NCBI GenBank assembly: GCA_965222105.1
Contig: CBDCTQ010000055.1
Coordinates: 62,001-126,000, forward strand
DNA length: 64,000 nucleotides
DNA from: CALGLS01 sp965222105
GTDB taxonomy: Bacteria > Bacteroidota > Bacteroidia > Chitinophagales > Saprospiraceae
Direction of reading: 5' to 3'
Position numbers and translations under genes: made by a program. The notes under the pieces are model-generated. The model worked only from the letters and a program-made list of their open reading frames with translations, did not search any database and had not been told where the DNA came from. Of this stretch, positions 36,314 through 43,897 are shown in pieces. Position 1 is the stretch's first letter. Each line of letters begins with the position of its first letter.

Positions 36314-36881
36314 GGTATGCAGGTATAACTTCTTATAAATGTTTCAGCAGCCTTTTTCCAAAAGGGGATGAAAGTTACAAATAGATTTCGACATTCCGAT
36401 CATACTGTTTTGTTTTCCACAAACGCTGTTAAAATTGGTGGAAAACCAGTGGAAAACCGGTGGGGTTGCTCACAGTCACCAACAATATTTTTTCAATATA
36501 TATAAAACCCAGCGGGATTGATGTCATTTATGTCGAAAACAGGGGGTATTTTCCACATCATTGGGCAGGTTTTAAAATTGCTAACCGTCAGTTTTTATGC
36601 TGTGGAATATTTTTCCACCTGATGTTGGTAAACCCGTAAACTGCTGACGGCCAATGAACTGGTTTGTAAATTGGATGTGGAAAACCCCTTTTCAATTCTT
36701 AGGAATAAAATATCCAAATTAAACTCAGATTTTTTTTCTACAAATCAACAGTACTGATGATGATAAAGAAGAAAAAAAATTATTATAAAAATCAATTAAC
36801 AGGGATCAGAAATGTGTATAAAACCCGGATTTCTTTTTTTGTTTTGCGGGCTTTCTGTTCTTTTGTGCAAACAAACTTATT
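36314..36881. other. Origin-of-replication candidate (oriC-like region)
   Basis: 568 bp without a gene, AT-rich at its right end. Seven DnaA-box-like 9-mers lie between 36413 and 36684: TTTTCCACA at 36413-36421 and 36549-36557, TGTGGAAAA at 36676-36684, and near matches at 36437-36445, 36448-36456, 36601-36609 (TGTGGAATA) and 36611-36619. AT tracts that could unwind are at 36483-36508 (ATATATATAAAA) and 36769-36800 (AAAAAAAATTATTATAAAAA). No tRNA or protein gene is visible. Assignment as oriC is inference from box clustering. Confidence 0.65.
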
Positions 36882-37955
36882 ATGCCTTTGACCTTTGCGG
36901 CAAATGATCGAATAACCCGGCCGGTGAAAATATGGCTCCTCATTGGGGTGGTACTGGTTTTTGTACAGGTCGTGTTGGGAGGAATCACCCGGCTCACTGG
37001 GTCGGGGCTTTCCATTACCCGGTGGGAGATCGTAACGGGCACCTTGCCTCCATTGAATGCTGCACAGTGGGAAGAGGCCTTTGAGCTGTACCGGCAAACG
37101 CCCCAATACGAAAAGATCAATCAGGGGATGTCGATGCGGCAATTTGTGTTTATTTATTTCTGGGAGTACTTTCACCGTTTGTGGGCACGTTCGATGGGGT
37201 TTATTTTTCTGTTTCCATTTTTGTATTTTTTGTGGAAAGGCCGCTTATCCCGCATGCTGATAAAAGATTTGGGCATTGTCATCCTTCTGGCAATGGTGGT
37301 GGCATCGGTTGGTTGGATCATGGTGGCCAGTGGCTTGATCAACCGGCCCTGGGTCAATGCCTACAAGTTGACCCTGCACCTGTGTTTGGCGCTGGTATTG
37401 TTTGGATGGTTGTTGTGGACGACCTTCAAAGCTCTTTGGCCGAAAAGGCCGGTTATCAACAATTCGATGTTGGTAACCGGGAGCAGAGCCTTTCTGATCG
37501 TGTTGGGGATTCAGATTTTTCTGGGAGGGATAATGTCGGGTATGAAGGCCGGATTGTTCTTCCCAACCTGGCCGGATATGAATGGAGAATGGGTACCTGC
37601 TTCCCTGCTGATCGCTTCCAACTGGAATGTGGATAACTTTGTAATGTACGACCAAAACAGCTTTATGCCGGCCTTTATTCAATTTGCCCATCGCACGACA
37701 GCTTATTTGCTGACAATCATGGGGTTATGGTTGTTTTTCCTATCCCGGAAAAGCCCTCTAAATCCGGTTTTAAGACTTGCTAACAATGTGTTGATAACCA
37801 TGTTGGTAATTCAGGCAACCCTGGGTATCCTCACGGTACTGAATTGCAAAGGCCAGGTGCCACTCATGTGGGGCGTCTTACATCAGGCGGGGGCTTTATT
37901 GTTATTGGGTGTGGCATTGTATCAGGTCTATTTTACCCCCGGAAAAAGTTATTAA
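36882..37955 (+). CDS. ctaA: Haem A synthase (CtaA/COX15)
   Basis: 357 residues with eight transmembrane segments. Converts haem O to haem A for cytochrome oxidase. Motifs: GGITRLTGSGLSITRW after TM1, FWEYFHRLWARSMG with the first haem-ligand His, FAHRTTAY and LHQAGALLLL with the later ligand His residues. The extended opening (MPLTFAANDRITRPVKIW) is typical of the COX15 subtype. No other oxidase genes are in the window. DnaA-box-like clusters lie on both sides of it. Confidence 0.92.
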   Translation: MPLTFAANDRITRPVKIWLLIGVVLVFVQVVLGGITRLTGSGLSITRWEIVTGTLPPLNAAQWEEAFELYRQTPQYEKINQGMSMRQFVFIYFWEYFHRLWARSMGFIFLFPFLYFLWKGRLSRMLIKDLGIVILLAMVVASVGWIMVASGLINRPWVNAYKLTLHLCLALVLFGWLLWTTFKALWPKRPVINNSMLVTGSRAFLIVLGIQIFLGGIMSGMKAGLFFPTWPDMNGEWVPASLLIASNWNVDNFVMYDQNSFMPAFIQFAHRTTAYLLTIMGLWLFFLSRKSPLNPVLRLANNVLITMLVIQATLGILTVLNCKGQVPLMWGVLHQAGALLLLGVALYQVYFTPGKSY

Positions 37956-37959
37956 CATT

Positions 37960-37980
37960 TGTGGAAAACAATGTGGAAAA
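37960..37980. other. Two further DnaA-box-like 9-mers
   Basis: TGTGGAAAA at 37960-37968 and again at 37972-37980, directly after the ctaA stop. They extend the box cluster of 36413-36684 to the other side of ctaA, as in bipartite origins. Confidence 0.5.
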
Positions 37981-38041
37981 AGGAAAATATCTCCTTTTTT
38001 AGCCGTATTCTAAAAGATGTATTTTAAAAGAATATTATCCT

Positions 38042-38049
38042 TACTTTTG
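38042..38049 (+). promoter_or_regulatory. Promoter -7 box TACTTTTG
   Basis: Fits the TAnnTTTG consensus 21 bp before the ATG at 38071. No clear TTG upstream at the normal spacing. Confidence 0.4.
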
Positions 38050-38070
38050 CGGAAACGTTAGTGACACAGG

Positions 38071-38853
38071 ATGGATTACACAATTAACGAGCAAGACAAG
38101 TTCAAATTTATAGAAACCAAAGGCGGCGACGAAGTGCTTATGCTCCTGCACGGATTATTTGGGGCTCTCAGTAATTTTGAGGGGATCATCGATCATTTTG
38201 GCCATGACTATAATGTGGTCGTACCCATGCTGCCCATTTTTGAATTGCCGATCCGGGAAGTATCCGTTGTCGGATTGGTAGAACACGTTTCAGAATTCGT
38301 AGCATTCAAAGGCTTTGACCAGGTCAACGTATTGGGCAATTCCCTGGGCGGCCACATCGCTTTGCTTTATGCGCTGGCTCATCCCGAACAGATCCAATCG
38401 GTCATCCTGACTGGTAGTTCCGGCCTGTTTGAAAAATCGCTGGGATCCACCTTTCCTAAACGAGGTGATTACGACTTCATCAAACGCAAAACAGAGGAAA
38501 CTTTTTACGATCCCGAAGTGGCTACCAAAGAATTGGTCGACGAAATATTCGACATCGTCAACGACCGCAATAAGGCCATTCGGGTAGTGGCTACCGCCAA
38601 ATCCGCCGTCCGCCACAACCTCGGCGACAAACTCCACCAGATCAAAGCACCCACCTTATTGGTATGGGGACGGGAAGACAATGTAACGCCCCTGTTCGTC
38701 GGCGAAAAATTCAGTGAACTGATCGCTGGCTCCAAACTCGAAGTGGTGGACGCCTGTGGCCATGCCCCCATGATGGAAAAGCCGGCATTGTTCAATGGCA
38801 TCCTCGGTGAGTTTTTGGAAGGAGTCACCAGCAGAAAAGAACGGGCCGAATAG
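38071..38853 (+). CDS. Alpha/beta-hydrolase
   Basis: 260 residues. Nucleophile elbow LGNSLGGH with Ser91, oxyanion loop LLHGLFGALSNF, Asp in LVWGREDNVTP and His in DACGHAPMMEKP, so a complete triad. The RNMxL-like opening MDYTINEQDKFKF is a Bacteroidota variant of the MhpC/esterase group. No neighbours suggest a substrate. Single gene with its own -7-like box; a 12-bp palindrome GCACAGCTGTGC directly follows the stop. Confidence 0.85.
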   Translation: MDYTINEQDKFKFIETKGGDEVLMLLHGLFGALSNFEGIIDHFGHDYNVVVPMLPIFELPIREVSVVGLVEHVSEFVAFKGFDQVNVLGNSLGGHIALLYALAHPEQIQSVILTGSSGLFEKSLGSTFPKRGDYDFIKRKTEETFYDPEVATKELVDEIFDIVNDRNKAIRVVATAKSAVRHNLGDKLHQIKAPTLLVWGREDNVTPLFVGEKFSELIAGSKLEVVDACGHAPMMEKPALFNGILGEFLEGVTSRKERAE

Positions 38854-38946
38854 CACAGCTGTGCTTGGTTCTTCACAAGAGGTTCTAATTCATTTCAACG
38901 AATCATCGAATTCGGACTACCGCTGTTCCCTAAGGCGGGGGTCGTA

Positions 38947-41292
38947 CTAATCCGTCCCACTCTTCTTGGGTTTTTCCCATTTTTCCTGTTGCATGGGGTT
39001 GGGCTTGGGTGCCTGCTTCTTTTGTTTGAACAGCTTGAACCGGCTAATCGATTGCTCCTTCGGAAACTGATTGTTAGAAGTATCGGTATCCGCCGTTTCG
39101 AGATGTGGATCCAGCACTACCCTTTTCAACTCTTTGGAGGTGATGAAAACCCGAGAAACCACGTCGTGATTTTTTCGCCATATCTCTGCCGGTATCCGGT
39201 GCAGTTCTTTGCTGCCATCAACAAATTCGAGTTGTACAATGATCGGCATGACCAATCCGCCGATGTTTTTAAACCGGACTTCCTGGTAGAATTTATTTGC
39301 TCTAAGCCACCGTTTTTCCTCTTCAGTTAAATTGTCGTAATATTTTTCGTATTCATTATTTTTATACTCGTTAGTTTTGAACGGATCGTACACTGAGTAA
39401 AAATCCCGTAGTTCGGGGTCGATCTCGTCCTGGGTTTGTGGGATGTCATTCCGGTTGTGGATGGTTAGAATGTCGTCGGGTTCAGCTTCTTTTTCGCGTT
39501 TGGCGGCAGCTAGTTCGACCTCCGGATTTTGGGTGTCGACTCGATAGGTCTTTACGTTATCGATGGCGATGTCAACGTGGTCGGTCGTGTAAAACCATCC
39601 CCGCCAAAACCAGTCGAGATCGATGCTGGAGGCATCTTCCATTATGCGGAAAAAATCGGCCGGTGAAGGATGTTTGAATTTCCACCGGTTGGCATAGGTT
39701 TTAAATGCGAAATCGAATAACTCTCTGCCCATGATCGTTTCCCGGAGAATGGATAGTGCGGCGGCGGGTTTTGCGTAAGCATTATTGCCAAATTCAAAGA
39801 TCGACTCCGAGTTGGTCATAATAGGGGTGAGGTAGTTTTTATCGCCCCGCATATAGTCCACGATTTTGTGTGCGGCCCCACGACGCATAGGGTAGTTGCG
39901 TTCCCATTGGGCTTCTGCCAACGACTGCACAAAGCTATTCAGGCCCTCATCCATCCAGGTCCATTGGCGCTCGTCGGAGTTGATGATCATTGGGAAATAG
40001 TTGTGTCCAACCTCGTGGATGATGACGCCGATCATCCGGTATTTGGTTCGTTTGGTGTAGGTGCCGTCCGGCTCTGGGCGGCCAAAATTAAAACAGATCA
40101 TGGGGTATTCCATGCCGATGCGTTTGGCGTGGATCGACCAGGCAACGGGGTAGGGATAGTCGAAGGTGTAGTGGGAGTACCACTTGAGGGTGTGTGCTAC
40201 TGCCTTGGTGGAATATTGTTCCCACAAGGGATTTCCTTCCTTGGGATACATCGACATGGCCATCACCACCTCGCCGTTGCTCATGGGTACGCCCATTGCA
40301 TCCCAGATGAATTTGCGGGAAGAGGCAAAAGCGAAATCGCGTACATTTTCTGCCTGGAATGTCCAGGTAGCATTTTTGTCTGTTCTGCTTTTTTCATTTT
40401 CGCGGGCTTCGTTTTCGGCAACGATCAATACCGGTTTTATTCTTTCTTTTTTGGCCTGGTCGAGCCGGTCTATTTGCCGATCGGTCAACACATCTTTCGG
40501 ATTTATCAGGGTGCCCGTGGCGGCCACCAGATGGTCGGCAGGTACGGTTATGCTTACTTCGTAATTGCCGAAAGGCAGGGTGAATTCTCCACGCCCCAGG
40601 AACTGTTTGTTTTGCCAGCCTTCCACTTCGTTGTAGACGCACATCCTCGGAAAGAATTGGGCGATGGTGTAGAGGTAGTTGTCATCGTTTTCAAAGTATT
40701 CGTATCCGGACCGGCCTCCAATGGCCATCCGGTCGTTGATATTGTACCACCAGGCCAGGGAAAAAACGGTCGACTGGTTGGGAGCAAGCGGGGTGGGCAG
40801 GTCTATTCTCAACATTGTTTTGTGGATGGTGTAGGAAAGGGGAGCGCCACCTTCATTGGCCACCGATTGTATTTTAAAACCACCATCGAATTGGGGAGTG
40901 AGGTTGTTAAGATCGGAGGCGGTCATTGCATCTTTGATCGACTGTATTTGGGTGTTGTATTTATCGGCGTCTTTGGCGCGGACGTTCTGATCGAGTTGCA
41001 ACCAAAGGTATTCGAGATGGTCAGGGGAGTTGTTGTGATAGGTAATGGTTTCCCTTCCGGTGATGGTCTGTTTTTCATCATCGAGGGTTACTTCCATCTG
41101 ATAATCTGCCTGGTTTTGCCAGTATTGGTGACCAGGGGCTCCGGAGGCGGTGCGGTAGATATTTGGAGTGGGTAGTTCCTGGCCGAGTTGCCTGAATTTG
41201 TTTTTGTTGGTGTTTTCCTGGGCAATGCTCGTTGGGTTGACCCCAAGAAGTAACATTGCTATAGTGAGGAGAAGAGCAATTCTACGTTGCAT
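38947..41292 (-). CDS. M1 family (gluzincin) metallopeptidase
   Basis: 781 residues with a signal peptide (RRIALLLTIAMLLLGVNPTSIA). The zinc motif HEVGHNYFPMIINSDERQWTWMDEG is the HExxH-x18-E arrangement, and the substrate-binding loop is a GMEYPMI variant of GAMEN. N-terminal beta-saddle (about 40-280) and C-terminal helical region are in place. Periplasmic or secreted aminopeptidase for peptide feeding. The C-terminal end is Lys/Pro-rich. Confidence 0.92.
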   Translation of the reverse strand: MQRRIALLLTIAMLLLGVNPTSIAQENTNKNKFRQLGQELPTPNIYRTASGAPGHQYWQNQADYQMEVTLDDEKQTITGRETITYHNNSPDHLEYLWLQLDQNVRAKDADKYNTQIQSIKDAMTASDLNNLTPQFDGGFKIQSVANEGGAPLSYTIHKTMLRIDLPTPLAPNQSTVFSLAWWYNINDRMAIGGRSGYEYFENDDNYLYTIAQFFPRMCVYNEVEGWQNKQFLGRGEFTLPFGNYEVSITVPADHLVAATGTLINPKDVLTDRQIDRLDQAKKERIKPVLIVAENEARENEKSRTDKNATWTFQAENVRDFAFASSRKFIWDAMGVPMSNGEVVMAMSMYPKEGNPLWEQYSTKAVAHTLKWYSHYTFDYPYPVAWSIHAKRIGMEYPMICFNFGRPEPDGTYTKRTKYRMIGVIIHEVGHNYFPMIINSDERQWTWMDEGLNSFVQSLAEAQWERNYPMRRGAAHKIVDYMRGDKNYLTPIMTNSESIFEFGNNAYAKPAAALSILRETIMGRELFDFAFKTYANRWKFKHPSPADFFRIMEDASSIDLDWFWRGWFYTTDHVDIAIDNVKTYRVDTQNPEVELAAAKREKEAEPDDILTIHNRNDIPQTQDEIDPELRDFYSVYDPFKTNEYKNNEYEKYYDNLTEEEKRWLRANKFYQEVRFKNIGGLVMPIIVQLEFVDGSKELHRIPAEIWRKNHDVVSRVFITSKELKRVVLDPHLETADTDTSNNQFPKEQSISRFKLFKQKKQAPKPNPMQQEKWEKPKKSGTD

Positions 41293-41321
41293 GGTTTTGA
41301 TGGTTTGATGATTGACGAAGA

Positions 41322-41337
41322 TGTTCCACGTGGAACA
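41322..41337. other. parS-like site 1
   Basis: TGTTCCACGTGGAACA, a perfect 16-bp palindrome identical to sites used by ParB in other bacteria (for example the Pseudomonas parS consensus). It lies 30 bp upstream of the M1 peptidase start and is followed by two more sites within 600 bp. Confidence 0.75.
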
Positions 41338-41550
41338 GAGATGTCCTGTTTGTTGGGTTTAAAGATAGTGTTTTCCTAAATGGAAAGGCCGCTTTTGTGG
41401 TGGTTTAGGGTTTTATTATGAAGCGCAAAATTCTTAGCATAAAAGATGAAAAAGCATCTTCTTTGCGACTGCTGCGGTTATCTTCTCGCAAATTCAGAAA
41501 ACGAAAATTTGGTGGCGTTATTGAAGATTTTCGAAAGAAACCCTTAAAGT

Positions 41551-41566
41551 CGTTCCACGTGGAACA
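41551..41566. other. parS-like site 2
   Basis: CGTTCCACGTGGAACA with the 14-bp core GTTCCACGTGGAAC at 41552-41565. It sits just before the 3' end of thrC. Core identical to sites 1 and 3. Confidence 0.75.
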
Positions 41567-41569
41567 GCA

Positions 41570-42910
41570 TCAACCCCCAAACCGCCCCATCAAAAAATCT
41601 TTTAACAGATCAAATTCTGCCGGAATCGAAACCGATACTTTCTGGCGGTCCGCCAATACAGCTAACCGCTCAGGGACAGGTACATTTTCCGTAAGGACTT
41701 CCTCCACCACATCTAAAAACTTAGAGGGATGGGCCGTCTCCAAAATAATTCCGATTAGGTTGGGATTCTCCTCCTCAAAGGCATTCCAAGCCAATAGACC
41801 GACCGCACCATGCGGGTCAAAGATATATCCATCATAGTTTTTATAACCATTCAAAATTGCTGACCGGGTCATGGCATCATCAAAGGAATAACCAGATAGG
41901 ATTTTTTTCATATTGTTCCACGTGGAACGATTCAGTGAGAAAGGTGCTTTCTCTTCCATAAAAAGAGCGATCATTCGGTAAAAATTGGAAGGATTGCCCA
42001 CATCCATAGCATTGGAAATAGTTGAAAAGGAAGGATGCGGATCGAATTGACAGGTCTCCAAATACTGTGGAACCACCGCATTCCGATTGGTCGCAGCCAC
42101 AAAATGAGACACTGGCAACCCCATCCGCCAGGCCAACAACCCCGCAGTCAAATTGCCAAAATTGCCACTAGGTACTACGAATACAGGTGCAGGAGCCCCT
42201 TTACCCAACTGCTTGTACGCCTCAAAATAATAAAACGTCTGGGGTATAAGTCGTGCTATATTGATGGAGTTGGCGGAGGTGAGCCGGATTTGTCGATTGA
42301 GTTGGCCATCCAAAAAAGCCCGCTTAACCAAGGCCTGACAATCGTCGAACGACCCATCTACTTCTAGCGCAGTAATGTTGCCACCAAGAGTTGTCAATTG
42401 CTTTTCCTGCAAAGGGCTGACCCGCCCGGAAGGGTAGAGGATCACCACTTTCGTACCTGGGGTATTGTGAAAACCAGCCGCAACAGCACCACCGGTGTCT
42501 CCTGAAGTAGCTACGAGTATCACCAGGTCTTTGTCGGCACCCCGGTTGAAATACCCCATCAACTGCGCCATAAACCGGGCACCAAAATCTTTAAATGCCA
42601 AAGACGGCCCGTGAAACAACTCCAACACATGGGTTCGTTCATCCAATTGTACCAGGGGCGCAGGGAAGTTGACAGAGCGAGTTATAATTTCCAAAAGATC
42701 GGAATCAGGTATCGCATTTTGAAACAGGTTTCTGGACGCCTCATAGGCCAACTCTGGAAAAGAAAGATCGGTCAAGCCATCAAAAAAATCAGACGGTAAA
42801 ACGGGTATTTCATTTGGCATGAAAAGGCCATTGTCATCGGGCAGGCCCTTGAGTACGGCTTCTTTGAGCGAAAACAATTGGCCCGGATTATTGGTACTGT
42901 ATAATTGCAT
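41570..42910 (-). CDS. thrC: Threonine synthase
   Basis: 446 residues from the ATG at 42910 (MQLYSTNNPG); longer in-frame extensions cross into thrB. Converts O-phosphohomoserine to threonine with PLP. The Schiff-base lysine is in HGPSLAFKDFGARF, with further PLP motifs VATSGDTGGAVAAGF and VVPSGNFGNLTAG. Third gene of the thrABC run, 16 bp after thrB. A parS-like site lies inside its coding sequence at 41914-41929. Confidence 0.93.
   Translation of the reverse strand: MQLYSTNNPGQLFSLKEAVLKGLPDDNGLFMPNEIPVLPSDFFDGLTDLSFPELAYEASRNLFQNAIPDSDLLEIITRSVNFPAPLVQLDERTHVLELFHGPSLAFKDFGARFMAQLMGYFNRGADKDLVILVATSGDTGGAVAAGFHNTPGTKVVILYPSGRVSPLQEKQLTTLGGNITALEVDGSFDDCQALVKRAFLDGQLNRQIRLTSANSINIARLIPQTFYYFEAYKQLGKGAPAPVFVVPSGNFGNLTAGLLAWRMGLPVSHFVAATNRNAVVPQYLETCQFDPHPSFSTISNAMDVGNPSNFYRMIALFMEEKAPFSLNRSTWNNMKKILSGYSFDDAMTRSAILNGYKNYDGYIFDPHGAVGLLAWNAFEEENPNLIGIILETAHPSKFLDVVEEVLTENVPVPERLAVLADRQKVSVSIPAEFDLLKDFLMGRFGG
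41914..41929. other. parS-like site 3 (inside thrC)
   Basis: TGTTCCACGTGGAACG with core GTTCCACGTGGAAC at 41915-41928, read in the coding sequence as Ser-Thr-Trp-Asn. The same 14-bp core as sites 1 and 2, 363 bp from site 2. Confidence 0.7.
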
Positions 42911-42926
42911 AAAAGGATTTGTTGAA

Positions 42927-43853
42927 TCAAAGCAATACAGCGCCCGCCTGGTTAATCCCCGACAAAAACAAGTCGGACTCAATGCCCTTTTCAGCAAAAA
43001 CCTGCTGCATAGCTGTACCGGCATTTTCTGCCACAAAACTATTGCCACAAAGAGCAAAGATAGAAGGCCCCGCCCCCGAAATACTACAACCCAATGCACC
43101 AGCCTTCATGGCGGACTCCTGAACTTGCGTAAACCCGGGGATCAACTTCGAGCGTTGGGGCTCAATTACGACATCGCGCAAAGAACGTTGCAACAATTCC
43201 AAATCGCTGGTAAACAAGGCAGTTACCAATCCACCCACCGAACCAGTCTGCTGAACCATTTGAGTCAAGCTGATCTGATCGCTCAAAATAGCCCGGGATT
43301 CTTTTGTCAAAATTTCGATATGCGGATAAACCACTACAACCCTCAGTCCCTTAATGACCGGCAAACGATGGACATCAAGTGTAGCATTATCCCGAACCAA
43401 AATAATACCCCCGATCAAAGAGGGAGCCACATTGTCGGCATGCCGGGCACCACTGGCAATTTGCTCCCCATCCACTGCAAAAGGCAACAACTCGCGTTTG
43501 GTAAGAGGGCGGCGCAACAATTCATTTACAGCCATCACACCCGCAACGGCACTGGCAGCACTCGACCCCATCCCACTTCCAAATGGCATCTTTTTATGGA
43601 TTTCCATTTCGATGCCTCTATCGGTTTCGCCTAAATATTCTAACAATTTGTATGCGGCAAAGCCAGCGGTGTTTTTTGAAACTTCGTAGGGTAGTTTTCC
43701 GCCGGTGATTTTTGTGATCCGTAGACCAGGCTGATCCGAAAAACGAACCACCACCTCGTCGCCCGGCTTATCCAATGCCAGACCCAACATATCGTACCCG
43801 CAAGCGAGATTGGCTACTGTAGCAGGAGCAAAAACTTTTAAACCGGCATTCAT
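42927..43853 (-). CDS. thrB: Homoserine kinase
   Basis: 308 residues. GHMP kinase phosphorylating homoserine for threonine synthesis. ATP loop MPFGSGMGSSAASAVAG (about 89-105), the N-terminal APATVANLACGYDMLGLAL motif and the C-terminal SISGAGPSIFAL motif are complete. It lies between thrA and thrC with short gaps (44 and 16 bp). Confidence 0.93.
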   Translation of the reverse strand: MNAGLKVFAPATVANLACGYDMLGLALDKPGDEVVVRFSDQPGLRITKITGGKLPYEVSKNTAGFAAYKLLEYLGETDRGIEMEIHKKMPFGSGMGSSAASAVAGVMAVNELLRRPLTKRELLPFAVDGEQIASGARHADNVAPSLIGGIILVRDNATLDVHRLPVIKGLRVVVVYPHIEILTKESRAILSDQISLTQMVQQTGSVGGLVTALFTSDLELLQRSLRDVVIEPQRSKLIPGFTQVQESAMKAGALGCSISGAGPSIFALCGNSFVAENAGTAMQQVFAEKGIESDLFLSGINQAGAVLL

Positions 43854-43897
43854 GTGAAAATTATTTATTTATAAGTTTTTGATTATTAGTAAATTAA

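Noticed and set aside
36281..36330. DnaA boxes extending into the SRAP gene
   Set aside because: No 9-mer with one or fewer mismatches was found there; the cluster starts at 36413.
38853..38864. GCACAGCTGTGC palindrome after the 38071 gene
   Set aside because: Only 12 bp and without a T-tract; too short to claim a terminator or operator.
39868..41175. 435-residue plus-strand frame opposite the M1 peptidase
   Set aside because: Antisense shadow with a biased composition; the minus-strand gene has HExxH and full family layout.
42911..43099. N-terminal extension of threonine synthase
   Set aside because: It overlaps thrB in the same region and lacks family similarity; the ATG at 42910 gives the standard start.
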